From CAVZLD01 sp963776055 (lineage in GTDB: Bacteria; Planctomycetota; Planctomycetia; Pirellulales; Pirellulaceae), in assembly GCA_963776055.1 (NCBI GenBank), contig CAVZLD010000016.1:407891-471890 (forward strand): a DNA stretch of 64,000 nucleotides, given 5' to 3'. A program made the translations under genes and the position numbers. Numbering within the stretch: position 1 is the first letter of the stretch; each line of letters starts with the position of its first letter. The notes beneath the pieces were generated by a model that saw nothing but the letters and a program-made list of their open reading frames with translations, was not told the origin of the DNA and made no database searches. Shown piece after piece: positions 19,034 through 30,180 of this stretch.

Positions 19034-19318
19034 ATGCAGAACTTCGACGAATCGAAAGACACAATGGAATCACCGGATCAACACGAACTGGCGGCGATGC
19101 GAACGCGATTGGCGAACGAGCGAACCTTGCTGGCCTACTTGCGTACGTCCATCGGTTTTCTCGCGACGGCGGCGGTCGTGTACCGTTTGTACGTTTACGA
19201 AACACAACACAGGACCGCGACGGCAGTGGCACTCGCCTTTACCGTGCTGGCGGTTGTTATCATGGTGATTGGACTTCGGTCTTTTGTGCGCATCCGAAAC
19301 CGAATCGGGCACGGTTGA
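19034..19318 (+). CDS. DUF202 family small membrane protein
   Basis: 94 residues. The family core TRLANERTLLAYLRTSIGFLATAAVVYRL (written here only as the DUF202 signature at residues 22-50) is followed by a second hydrophobic segment ALAFTVLAVVIMVIGLRSF, giving two to three membrane helices. I chose the ATG at 19034 (MQNFDESKDTMESPD); an internal ATG at 19064 is also possible. Family members such as yeast VTC1-like and bacterial YidH-like proteins have no settled biochemical role. The gene stands alone, with repeats on both sides. Confidence 0.8.
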   Translation: MQNFDESKDTMESPDQHELAAMRTRLANERTLLAYLRTSIGFLATAAVVYRLYVYETQHRTATAVALAFTVLAVVIMVIGLRSFVRIRNRIGHG

Positions 19319-19374
19319 TACGATTCATGTTTGCGTCGCCAGAGTACTCGGGACAGGATGATGGAGCCGAGAGG

Positions 19375-19510
19375 CTTCGAAACGCGAAGGGGACAGTCCC
19401 GTGTTTTCGGACCACGTTGGTTGCTGACCGATGCTTATTCGGCCGAAAAACGGGACAGTCCCCGGACGGCCGAAAAACGGGACAGTCCCGAATGCCCCAC
19501 AGTCCCCGGA
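19375..19510. repeat. GGGACAGTCCC palindrome cluster
   Basis: AACGGGACAGTCCC or close variants occur four times (about 19389, 19460, 19482 and 19498) together with CGGCCGAAAAACGGGACAG. GGGACAGTCCC is nearly self-complementary. It lies immediately 3' of the sulfatase gene and may act as a terminator or be part of a dispersed family. Confidence 0.7.
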
Positions 19511-19536
19511 TGACTCGTGAACGGTTGCGGAACGGA

Positions 19537-21519
19537 TCAATCCTTCTGAGCATTCCACGAATCCAGCGTGGCCTCCGCACTGAAGCGGACGAACATCCAG
19601 CACGGGTGTGTCTCGTTCTCTTCCAGTTCTTGTGCCCGGCGGTGCAGACGGTCCACCACGGCCCGCAGGTCGTCGATGGCAGGCAGACCGTCATCGGCTG
19701 CGGCGATCAATTGCAGCGTGCGCATGGCGTGCAGGACGGCGTCTGGCCGATCGCCTTCCAATTCCGCCCGCAGGACGCGACAGGCTACGTCTCGTTCGCC
19801 TTGCGAGGCCAATGCCGCGGCGGCTTCGATCCGGACGTCTGGCTCCCGGTCTTGTTGGGCTGCCGCCAGTAACGCCTCGCGAGCCTCTACGGCGTTGCTG
19901 CCCGCTGCGTTCAACCCGACCGCGGCCCAATACCGTACGGCCGCATCATCGTCACTCAGCCATCGGATCTGGTCCGCAACGGCGTCACCATCGCCAACGC
20001 TTTCTGCCACTTGCAGGATCTTTTTCAGAGGATACCGAGCTTCCTCCTGCGCGATGTCCCACGGTGTGTCGTTGTGCAGTCGTGACCAGACGTTCGCTTC
20101 CGGCAGAAAGCCAGCATCACGAGTGGCCAACAGCCAGTGATTCAGTTCGTGGCGAAGACGCTGCAGCGATTGCCTGGTGCGATTCGGATGCGACCAGGTT
20201 GTGAATCTGATCCGGGTCGCTCCACGTGTCATACAGCTCTTCTCGATCCTTGGTTGGTGCGCCATAGGTCATCTGCGTTGGATTGAGCTGACCTGCATCC
20301 CGCATCTGGAGCAAGGATCGTCGCATCTCCGACTGATCAGAATAGAATTCGGGAGGCATCCAGGAATGATGAGGCATGTAGTTGCGGATGTACAGGAAGC
20401 GATCATCGCGGACCGACCGAGACAGGTCGGATACTTCGTCCACACGATCACGAGCGCCGTAGACGTATTGTCGCGGCGGCCCGGTCCGTTGTCCCAAGAA
20501 ACGGAATTCCCTGCATCGCTGTAGGGCACGTCGATTCCCGCCAGGGAGAGAACGGTCGGGGCAAAGTCAACGAAGCTGACCAGGCGATCGGTTGTGCTGC
20601 CCGGCAGGGCCGGCGCGAGATGCTGATACTTCTTGGGAAACCGAACGAGCAGCGGAACACGCATGCCGCTGTCGTGCAGCACTCGCTTGCCCCGCGGCAT
20701 TCCCATGCCATGGTCCGCGAAGACGAAGACGATCGTTTCGTCCTGTAACCCATCCTCCTCCAAATCACTCAGCAACTGACCGACCTGGCGGTCCATCACC
20801 TGGATGCAATCGCGATAACGTGCCCACGTACGGCGTACGAGCGGCGTGTCAGGATAATACGGAGGAAGTGTCAGTAGCTCGGGATCGTGCCGCTCATTCG
20901 CTTTGAGCTGTGACCCCACCTGCCGCTCGAATTCCTCGAACGGCCAGACACAGGTCCGCGATTGGTGCGTCGTCATCAGGTTGAAGACACTGAAAAAGGG
21001 CCCGCCCGAAGATCGGTCGCGCCAGTGGGCGGAATCGCTGCTACGATCCCAGGCGTTACGGATCATCGTTGACTCGTCTTGTACATTGTAGTCCGTCTTG
21101 ACGTTATTCGAAGTGAAGTAGCCAGCCTCGCGCAAGAGTTGTGGAAAGGGGCGACACCATTCGGGCACCGGAAAATGCGAACGTAAGCGTTGTGTTCCCA
21201 GCGAGGTGGCGTACATGCCGGTGATCAAGCAACTGCGCGCCGGAGAACAAACGGGTGCCGTCGCGAAAGCTTGATCGTAACGGATGGCGTGTTTTGCGAA
21301 CTGATCCAAATGAGGAGTCTTGGCCTCGGCATCTCCGTAGCACCCCAGATGCGGGCTCATGTCCTCGATCGTGATCCACAGAATGTTGGGATGTTCACCT
21401 TCCGTCTGACGCGGCCGATCCACAGGCTGTGCTGCATCGACCGAACCGTTCAGGGTGAGGCTGAGCCAGCACAAGGAGAAGAGCCAGACCAAGATGCGAA
21501 AACGTTTGCGATCGGACAT
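19537..21519 (-). pseudogene. Formylglycine-dependent sulfatase with C-terminal HEAT domain, frame-broken
   Basis: Exported sulfatase, about 660 codons. The start at 21519 (MSDRKRFRILVWLFSLCWLS) opens a signal peptide. The metal-site text HPNILWITIEDMSPHLGCYG and the maturation motif CSPAR (in APVCSPARSCLITGMY, about residue 95) mark a Cys-type sulfatase whose Cys is converted to formylglycine. FADHGMGMPRGKRVLHDSGM supplies the later active-site residues. The frame breaks near 20480 and near 20220, after which HEAT repeats follow (WLSDDDAAVRYWAAVGLNAA; DVRIEAAAALASQGERD). The text is continuous over both breaks, so indels are likely. The substrate is probably a sulfated polysaccharide. Confidence 0.85.
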
Positions 21520-21657
21520 GATCAATCTCGTGGCGAGGTGTGATGTAATGCCAACTTGGCGAGCTTCTTGACGATGGTACGGGCAGTATAATGGCACATG
21601 CGGCGCACCGAAAGAATGCGTCCGCAGCCTCATGTCACACAAAAAGGGAACTCGCCA

Positions 21658-21811
21658 AGGGATGACTCAGAGCAACTTCGTTGTTTTCTCACGAGGGTGG
21701 AGGGTGAGGGTGGCTTCGACCGCAGCGAGCCCCAGATCTCGCGGCTGGGGGCCGACGTAGTCCTCGCGTCTCACCCCAGGACCCAAATGCCGAAGTGTTC
21801 TTGAGACTCCC
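21658..21811. repeat. MITE-like element, copy B (inverted relative to copy A)
   Basis: Begins GGGATGACTCAGAGCAACTTC and ends GTGTTCTTGAGACTCCC; read on the other strand it matches copy A at 4239-4355 over CTCAAGAACACTTCGGCATT and the following GGGTCCTGGGGTGAGACGCG. The interior is longer and GC-rich, with CCCCAGATCTCGCGGCTGGGG as a second palindrome. It sits in the gap between the sulfatase and helicase genes. Confidence 0.7.
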
Positions 21812-21891
21812 AAGGAATCCGTAGAGGAACTTGCCAAGAGTCTCGGCTGCGTGGAGCTAAGTCGAACCTCTTCTCGCAATGTCACAGTGGA

Positions 21892-24800
21892 TCAACCACC
21901 GCGACAGAGCAATCCTTTGGAGGTGCTGACAAAGCCGCTCTGTTGCAGCGTGTTGGCAAGGGGCGATTGTGGCGCCGCCTGCCCGTCAATCTGCGCCAAC
22001 AGAATCGGTTCGACCTGAGCCGCCGTTTGGAGTGATCCTGCGACGATGCCGGCCGCCGTTTCGTGCTCCTGCGGATCGTCTGGCAGAAAGGTCAGCAGAT
22101 GTTGCCCGGTGCGACTCAAGTAACCCAGCAGTTGTCCCTGGAACAGGATGACGCGGGCACCGGCGGCGCGTTGAGGGCGTGAGGCGACATCGGGAGTTTC
22201 CGGCCAGGGCAGTGCCGCACCGTACGCATTTGCCGGATCGGTGGCAGCCAAGCACGATCGCGGCCGATTCGGTTTCGGCGGGGGAATGGCGGTCGGCCGC
22301 GCGCAACCGGTCTTCGGCGCCAGGAGCCGCAAACTGGGCTGCACCCAATCCGGCAACAAAGTACCCTCGCCGCAATTTGCCGGCCTCTTCCATCGCTTTC
22401 AACGTGGGATAGATCCCGGCAAAACCGCCGCGCACGCCTTCGCCGGTTGCCAACTCGCGCGTCAGGACTCCGTATCGGTCAATCAGTTGCTCGACCAAAG
22501 CGAGCTGCTGCTGCGTAGCGGTTGGCGGAACCGTATCCGGTCGAACCAACAACGACCATCGGCCTTCGGATCCTGGTTTCTGCGTCAGGCGGCGGGAGCG
22601 AAAGCCGCGATGGGAACGGCGCCGGGTTGCCGAGCGACTCGTCTTGCGGCGACTGCGCAGCGACCGCAACGGCGCGAGCGTGTCGTTTGTCACGTGCCCG
22701 GCCCACACCAACTGCCAGAGTGCATCCAGGACATCGTTCGGAAACCCACCCACGTGCCGCGCCAACTCGTCGAAGAACATGGCGCCTCGCTGAGCCAATT
22801 CCTCCAGGACGGCCTCCGCTCGTTCGTGATCGACCGGCTGAGGTGGCGGGGCGAGATTCAACAGTTGGTCGGTCAAATACAGTGCGATGCGACCGTCGTC
22901 GCTTCCCAGACGGTCGAAGCCACGCCACAGAACTTCACCCGCGGCGCACAAGCCGTCCAGATCCGCAGGACGGTACGCTTCCAATCGCTGCGGAAGAATC
23001 TCACCTTCCCAGGCCGATGCGGGCAGTGGCAGGCCCTGGAGTTGCTGAATCACATCCAGCAAGCCATCCAATCCACGGCGAGGTTGCAGGATGCCCTTGC
23101 CAGTCCGGCAGAAAACGCGCCAGGGCCTGCTGCTCGACCGGTTCCACCTGTTTCCGAAGTTGCGCAAGCGAACGGCGCTTCAGCAATCGCAGGACGTGAG
23201 CGTCACACCATTCGCGGCCGTGCCCGCCGGGCAGGAACTCGCCCTCCAGGATGCGCCCGGCCGCCGCAAGTTGGTCTAAGGCAGAACGCACCGGTGCAAC
23301 TCCCAGCCCGAATCGATCGGCGACGTCTTGCACATGAAACGGTGCGTGCGTTCTCGCATAACGCGACACCAGATCTCCCAACGGATCGGCGACCTGTTGC
23401 AGAAACGCGTCCGGCAATCCGGGCGGTGGCACAATTCCTAACGCGTCGCGCAATCGCGATGCATCTTCGGCCGCCGCGTACCGTGATTGTCCGGCGATGC
23501 GGACGGCAATGATCCGCCGCTCGTCCATCAGATCGCGCAGCCACTGGCGGAAGGTCCCCGCCGCGACCGCTTCGGACTCCGTTCGCAATTCGATTTCGTC
23601 CTCCGACAGATCCCCCAAGTGCCGCAGCAGATCATGCACGTCGTCGGCGTCGCGAGCGTGAAAGCGGGCGTCGAGCCGTTGGAGCTCCTGTTGCACCTGG
23701 TCGACGGCATCGCCGCACAGCAGGTCTCGCAGTTCGGCGTCACCCAGCAGCTCCCGCAATTGAGCGTGGTCGAGTGCCAAGGTCTGAGCACGCCGTTCCG
23801 CCAGCGGTGTGTCACCTTCGTACAGAAAGTGTGCGGTGTAGTTGAACAGCAGCGAAGCGGCAAACGGCGAGGCGTTTTGCGTTTCGACTTGGACGACTCG
23901 AATCGATTGATTCCGAACATCACGCAGGATCTGACGGAGTCCTTGAATGTCGAACACGTCGCGCAGGCATTCGCGGTACGTTTCCAGCAGAATCGGAAAA
24001 CTGGGGAACCGAGCGGCGACGGCCAGCAGGTCCGCGGCGCGGCGACGCTGCAGCCACAGCGGCGAGCGGCGTCCCGGTTGGCGGCGCGGCAACAGCAACG
24101 CTCGAGCGGCATTCTCGCGAAATCGAGCGGCGAACAGCGCGGTGGAACCGAGTTCACGGACGACGATCGGTTCGACCTCGTCCGGGTCGGGCAGTAGTAG
24201 TTCTTCCGGCGGCAGGCTACTTGCTTCGGGCAGACGCAACACGATGCCGTCGTCGGACCACATCATGTCGACTTCACCCAGGCCCTCGGACCGCAGTCGG
24301 GCGGAAACGGCCGTGGCCCACGGCGCATGAACTCGTGCGCCAAAAGGCGTCAGGATCGCAATCCGCCAGTCACCCACTTCGTCCAGGAAGTTCTCGATCA
24401 CGATCGTCTTGTCGCTGGGCGGTTGCCCGGTGCTGTCGGTCTGTTCCTGCAGGTATTGCAGCAGGTTCCGCGACGCTCGGTCGTCGAGGCCGTGTTGTTG
24501 CACGAGTTGTTGATGTGCCTGTTCGGGCGGCAGCGACAGAAGCGTTCGCGTCAGGTGGCCGATCGCGCGACCGAATTCCAGTGGTCGACCGGGCCCGTCG
24601 CCTTTCCAGAACGGCATCTTGCCCGGTTCGCCGGGAGCCGGAGTGACCAGCACGCGGTCCTTGTTGATTTCGGCCACGCGCCAGGAAGATGCCCCTAACA
24701 GGAACACTTCGCCGGGCCGAGTTTCGAAGACCATCTCCTCGTCCAATTCGCCGACACGACTCCGGTTTTCCTCGGAGCCCGCCAGGTAGACGCCGTACAG

Positions 24801-26485
24801 TCCGCGATCGGGAATCGTGCCGCCGTTGAGGATCGCGAGCCGTTGGCTGCCGCGGCGCGGTGAAACGGTTCCGGCGATGCGATCCCAATTGAGTCGTGGC
24901 CGGAGTTCGGAAAACTCGTCCGAAGGATACCGGCCGGCCAGCAAGTCCAACACGTTTTCAAAGGAGGTCCGCGGCAGATCGTGAAACGACGCTGCCCGTC
25001 GCACGGTGTCATAGAGCGACTTCGACGGCGACCGTATCGAGTGCGACCATCGCTACCAACTGTTGCGCCAAGACATCCAGTGGGTTGCGCGGATAATAGG
25101 TCGGCTCGACTTCGCCTTCCAGGATTCGCGCCGCCGCGGCGCTGCAAGCCAACAGGTCGCCGCGGTACTTGGGGAACACGACGCCCTTGGAACGAGCTCC
25201 CACCTGGTGGCCCGAACGACCGATCCGCTGAATGCCGGAGGCGATGGAGGGTGGCGCTTCGATTTGGATTACCAGATCGACCGCTCCCATGTCGATGCCC
25301 AGCTCCAACGAGGAGGTCGCGACGATGGCCGGAAGTTGTCCGCGCTTCAGGCGATCTTCGATCTGCACTCGGGTGGCCTTGGCGATCGAGCCGTGATGAG
25401 CCAGCGCGATCTCTTCTTCGGCCAACTCATTGATGGCCGCCGCCAGACGTTCCGCCAACCGACGACTATTCACGAAGATCATCGTCGATCGATGCTGCCG
25501 AATCAGTTCGACCAGACGGGGATGTATGCGTGGCCAGATCGAAGGCACGACCGGTCCCGATGCCGCGGGCCCTGTTTCGAGCTGTGCACTGGCCAGCTTG
25601 CCCATCTCTTCGACGGGGACTTCGATCCGCAGGTCGAATTGCCGGTCACTGCGGGCTTGCACCACCTGGACCGGGCGCGGCTGCAACTTTCGTTCATCGG
25701 CGTCCGATCCCCATCCACTCGGCGCCGCCCAGCAACCGGGCGACCTCTTCGACCGGTCGGACGGTGGCGGACAACCCGACTCGCTGCAGCGATCGCTGGC
25801 CTCCGGCTGCTCGGCGCAGGTCCTCCAATCGTTCGAGTGACAGGAACAGGTGAACGCCACGCTTCGTGCCCACCATCGAATGGATCTCGTCGACGATCAC
25901 CGTTTCGACGTCGCGCAGTGTTTCGCGAGCTCGCGAGGTGAGCATCAAATACAGCGATTCGGGCGTGGTGATCAGGATGTCAGGTGGCTCGCGGCGCAGA
26001 CGAGCTCGTTCGACGGCTGGTGTATCACCGGAACGAACACCAACGCTTGGCAGGTGGTACGGGATCTGCTCGCGATCCGCGACCGCACGAACGCCCACCA
26101 GCGGTGACTGCAGATTCCGTTCGACGTCGACGCCCAAGGCCTTTAGCGGCGAGATATACAGCACGCGGACGCCGCGCGGCAGCTTGCCCGAGCCCTTCGC
26201 TCGGGACACCGAATCGGCCGGCGAGTCGCTGCGCGCCGAACATGATTCGATTGATCGCCACCAGAAAGGCGGCCAACGTCTTGCCCGATCCGGTCGGGGC
26301 CAGCAGCAGACTGTGCTGACCTCCCGCAATCGCCGGCCAGGCCAGACGCTGTGCCTCGGTCGGCCGAGCAAACGCTTCCGAAAACCACTGCCGCACCGCC
26401 GGATGCAGCAGGCCTAAAACATCGTCACGCGGGGCGGGGCTGCGGAATCGAGATCGATCTCGGAGATGGTTGGGCGGTCTGCCAT
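21892..26485 (-). pseudogene. lhr: Large Lhr-type superfamily 2 helicase, multiple frame breaks
   Basis: DNA/RNA-repair helicase of about 1500 codons, the usual Lhr length. Motif I APTGSGKT (about residue 50), Ia ISPLKALGVDVERNL, II DEIH (VDEIHSMVGTKRGVHL), III LSATV, IV-VI including FVNSRRLAERLA, HHGSIAK and QRIGRSGH are all present. The C-terminal Lhr region (DEFSELRPRLNWDRI; LLPRRQPGRRSPLWLQRRR; TELATGEGVRGGFAGIY-like text; ARVILFQGQLLGYL) follows. Breaks lie near 26425, 26200, 25720, 25010, 23080 and 22250. Every conserved block survives, so indel errors are more likely than loss of function. The exact start is uncertain; MADRPTISEIDLDSAAP from 26485 is plausible. Confidence 0.8.
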
Positions 26486-26595
26486 AAGGGACGATCGTCG
26501 CCGTTGGGTTGTGGTGGAGTTGCCGTGAGGTCGCCGTCGGGCCGGGAAGCTCATCCTACAAGAATCTGTCGCCGCAAAGCGACAGGCTAGACACC

Positions 26596-26764
26596 AACCC
26601 GAAGCGCCAGCGAAGGGGTCAGCTTGACCCCACGATTACCCCCAGGATCCGCCCGCGCCCCCCCTTTGCAGCACCGTCCACCCCGCCACCGTCCCCTCAC
26701 CGGTCTCAGCAGACTTCCGTAGAACGGCATTTCCCACCTGACCCCTTCGCTGGCGCTTCGGGTT
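26596..26764. repeat. 27-bp perfect inverted repeat pair (AACCCGAAGCGCCAGCGAAG family)
   Basis: 26596-26622 is the exact reverse complement of 26738-26764, enclosing 115 bp. The arm continues AACCCGAAGCG...GGGGTCAG and is related to the arms at 12458/12506. No coding sequence is seen between the arms. Confidence 0.85.
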
Positions 26765-26817
26765 GGTCGGCGATATCCCGCAAAAAACAGCCCTCCATTT
26801 TTCGGGTTGAACTGTGG

Positions 26818-26846
26818 TTGACAGATGTTCAGCATCTCAATAAATT
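26818..26846 (+). promoter_or_regulatory. Sigma70-like promoter of csrA
   Basis: TTGACA at 26818-26823, a 17-bp spacer, then TAAATT at 26841-26846 (four of six consensus bases), about 45 bp before the csrA start. A strong ribosome-binding site AAGGAGGG lies at 26878-26885, seven bases before the ATG. Confidence 0.6.
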
Positions 26847-26892
26847 CTGAAACCACACGACGGATGCAACTTCGTTCAAGGAGGGATCAGAA

Positions 26893-27114
26893 ATGCTCGT
26901 TTTAGGACGCAAAGAGAACGAATCGATCATCATCGGCGACTCGATCCGGATCACGATCGTCGGTCGCAGCGGATCGTCCATTCGGCTGGGGGTCGAAGCT
27001 CCGCGGGACGTTCGGGTTTTACGCGGCGAGTTGCAGCAACCCCCGCCGGCGATCGTGGAACCCGAACTGATGGCTCCCATCGTGCCGCAAACGGCGCCAG
27101 GCACCTCCAATTGA
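26893..27114 (+). CDS. csrA: Carbon storage regulator CsrA (RNA-binding)
   Basis: 73-residue post-transcriptional regulator that binds GGA motifs in mRNA leaders. It starts MLVLGRKENESIIIGDSIRI, with the family strand order up to SSIRLGVEAPRDVRVLRGEL; the RNA-binding N-terminal LGRK and the later VxR region are kept. The C-terminal tail (about 22 residues, proline-rich) is longer than in E. coli. It has its own promoter and a strong ribosome-binding site, and is monocistronic. Confidence 0.95.
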   Translation: MLVLGRKENESIIIGDSIRITIVGRSGSSIRLGVEAPRDVRVLRGELQQPPPAIVEPELMAPIVPQTAPGTSN

Positions 27115-27703
27115 GAGGGACCTGTGTCAGCGTGGAGCTTATTCGAAGTCCTAGTGGGGACGGTGGCAGACGTCTCGTCTGTCCCGTTCGACGGACGTCC
27201 CGTCCGTCACAATCCCCAAGCCTCGACATCCCAGATCCCAATCCCAAGAACCCAGCCAATCTCCACCATCCACCATCCCAAAAGACCATCTGTTCGCTCG
27301 GCCACTTCTTCCGCCGGTTGTCACACGCTCCCCAAAAGCTGTGCGAGGGTCTCCGACTCCGCACTCGGCGAGACCGGAGGCCTGGTCGGAATCGGGCGAG
27401 ACGTTGGGCGGTTTCGGTGAGGTCAGAGACCTGCACCGAGCGCCCAGAATTGCGCTCGGTCATTTGGATCTCATTCCATGATCCTGGCAGAGGACTCTGG
27501 GAGGTGAACCCTTGGTGGGGTGTGTGGTTTTTGTGGCTGCTCAGAAGGAGCGGACGAGACGTCCGCTCAACGGGACAGACGAGACGTCTGTCCCACCAAT
27601 TACACCCAAGACCACCCGCACCAATCACACCACCAATCGCAGCCAGTCCCGCCACCATGCAGCCTCCTGCGGCCACACGGTGGTCGTCACGTGGACCGGC
27701 GAA
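27115..27703. repeat. Spacer with inverted GACGAGACGTC repeats and a divergent GGTCTCC palindrome
   Basis: GGCAGACGTCTCGTCTGTCC at about 27165 is answered by GGACAGACGAGACGTCTGTC at about 27575, in inverted orientation. Between them, 27338-27443 is a divergent, reverse-oriented member of the large palindrome family (GCTGTGCGAGGGTCTCCGAC to GGTCAGAGACCTGCACCGAG). No gene is supported. Confidence 0.65.
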
Positions 27704-29962
27704 CTACCACTGCAGATGCACCGCGACCGGCTGGGGATGTCCGGGGTGTCGAACGAGTACGGTTCGTGACGTCTCGTCCCACTCAACATCTTCGCACGGT
27801 GCGTCATCGACACGGACGGCGGACGGCGCTTGGTCGAGCCGGATGCGTGTGCTGACGCGGATGCCTTCAGGGGTCGAGATCTGATACTGCAACTGGCGGC
27901 CATCCACCTCCCACGCTTCGACGCGTCCGGCGGCGGCCAGCAGCAGAGGATTCTGGTCCGAGACACGTTGCAGGTCCAGCAACCACACTTGTTCTCCCGG
28001 CGGAACCGTGACGGTGGAACGCACGGTCAGTTCAGGATCGAGCAGATCGACGTAATGCCCGTCCAGCTGCAATGGGCTGTCGTTGGTCGATTCATCCAAT
28101 CCCGCCGCGATCACATACGGCCCTCGCCGCAACTGCAGATAATTCCGTTCCTGCCACTTTCCATCGGTGTCGGCGGGGGATGGAGTTCCAGGTTCGTCGA
28201 CATTCCGGGATCCATTTCTCTCCACAGCCCGTCGCACCACGTTTCGCCATTGGTCAGCGCCGGCTGACGACCGAGAATAGAACGCCGGATGATTCCGCTC
28301 GACGAACACATGCCCCTTGCCGCACTCATATTCGCCGGCTTCGGCTTGTTGTGGCATTCCCAGACACTCGAACAGATGCTGGCTGGGGCTATAGTAGGTT
28401 GGCCGTTTCGTTCCACCATTCTCGCACGGCGTGGAACGGATCGGTGTCGGCGCCGACGTAGATCAGTGTTCCCCCGGCCTCGACCCAGCGAGCCAGCGCG
28501 AGATGGATGCCCGGTTGCAGCGGCTTCATGAATTCGTAGCTGAGGACCAGTACGCGGTAGTTGTCCAAGTAGCCGGGAACGCGGACAACGTTGTCCAGCT
28601 GCACGGGCCGCACGGGAATCCCGTGCTTGATCAGCGGCAGCGTCAGGCCATAGAAACTGGCCAGGCTGTGGATCTCGGAGCGCGTTTGCCGAGTGGGATC
28701 GTCCGCACTGTCGGCCAGGCCGGTGCTGAAAGCCGGGTCCGCTCGTTGAAACATCGCCGAATCGGCCAGGAAGACGCCGACCCCTTCGGTCGCTCCGGCG
28801 TCATCCACATCCGTCTGCTGCATGTCTCGCAGTTGATTGAAGACAACGGCCAGCGTCGTGGCGTAATCCGCTCCGATCGTCTTCGCGTCCGGTCGACGTG
28901 CGGGAAACCGCCCTTGAAAGACGCGGTTCGGCCAGGGCGAGACCTCATAGTGCCAGACATCGGGGTGCAGCAGCGAGGCGACGAGTGTTCGGATGTAGTT
29001 GACTCGGTAGTCATCCCAATCGTGCCGCGGATTGTCTTCGACCGGGTCGTGCAGGAACCACATCCGGCGTCCGGTGCCGCGCGTCAATTCCTGCATGATG
29101 CCGTATTCCAGGTAGGCGGTCTCGAGCGTTCGTTCCGCCACGCGACCCGCGTAGGCATTTGGAGTGCGGCCGTGCCGGTCCACACCTGCGCGATGTAGCC
29201 ATCGACGCCCGGCAGGTCGAGCAAGGCCGACTCGGGACTGACGATCCGCCACTGCGTGTAGTTCAGCAGGCTATGCGTGGGCACATAGAACCGCACCGGC
29301 CGACCGTGCTGGACCAGAGCGTACTCTTTCATCGCGGAGCAGAGTCGATCGAGCGTGCGCTGATACAGGTAGTACTTCAGCTTGCTGGCGCGGTACTGCG
29401 CGTCGACGCTGCTGTCGGGTCGTTGCCACGGCTCGTTGTAGTAGATCTGCCATTCGCGCTGAAACGCCTCGCTGAATCCGCCGCGCGCCCAGAACTCCGG
29501 CTCTTCCAGGTGGACAGCGACCGCGCCGGCATCGACCGCTCGCTTGACACCTTCTTCGAGGTACTTACTGAACGCCACCGATGGAACCATGTACGGCACC
29601 TTGGGGCCGTGCAAGATCGGCGAGCCATCGGCGGTCGCCTGCGACTCATCCCAATGCTCGCGGCCATCGACCTTGCCGTCCAGATAGTCCTGGTACTCGC
29701 CCCACGCCACGCCGGTCATCACCTGCAGGACGTAACCGGCCTCCTTCCACTGAGCCAGGCGATCGGCCATCGACGGATCGATCCCGTACGCCATCACAAA
29801 ATCGGTCCGCAGGTCATACTTCGGCCCGATCCGTCCCGCTTGCTGAAAGCCGGTGTGTTCGAGTTGCCGGTCGGTTACGAGATTCGGGACTGGCTCGGCG
29901 GCGAACGAGAGAGTACACAGCAGCGCAAAGACGCACGCGGTTTTGGACAGGCGGTATGACAT
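27704..29962 (-). pseudogene. Secreted glycosidase-like protein (GH42-like architecture), frame-broken
   Basis: About 750 codons. The start at 29962 (MSYRLSKTACVFALLCTLSF) begins a signal peptide ending near AAEP. Residues 30-320 look like a TIM-barrel glycoside hydrolase (VHLEEPEFWARGGFSEAF holds candidate acidic catalytic residues; LPGVDGYIAQVWTGTA). After a break near 29150 the second part carries an amidotransferase-like middle domain (YRVLVLSYEFMKPLQPG, WVEAGGTLIYVGADTDPF) as in GH42 proteins. After a second break near 28400 there is a beta-sandwich C-terminus. I recognise the architecture but not the exact family; the substrate is unknown. Confidence 0.6.
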
Positions 29963-30007
29963 CAGGTGGGCTCGCAAGCTGGAGGGAAGTAGAAGTGAGG
30001 TAGTTAT

Positions 30008-30146
30008 ACCACAGAGGGCACAGAGGACACAGAGAGCAAGCGACAGCGCCACCCGATCACCCGTCCGACATTATTCCTTTATCCCTCGTCTCCCCTTCGT
30101 GTATCCCTCTGCTCTTCTCCTCTGTGTCCCCTGTGCCCTCTGTGGT
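30008..30146. repeat. ACCACAGAGGGCACAGAGG inverted repeat
   Basis: 30008-30036 and 30117-30146 are near-perfect inverted copies of ACCACAGAGGGCACAGAGGA. A second inverted pair of the same family lies at 31752-31778 and 31843-31869. Both are intergenic and flank the prenyltransferase gene. Confidence 0.8.
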
Positions 30147-30180
30147 GTTCATCCCTTCTCCTACTCCCTTCCCCCGACAA

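Noticed and set aside
22241..23512. Plus-strand open frame of about 420 codons
   Set aside because: Antisense to the Lhr-type helicase, whose conserved text explains the region.
26893..27114. CsrA as a flagellar-operon gene
   Set aside because: No fliW or flagellar gene is adjacent; it has its own promoter and stands alone.
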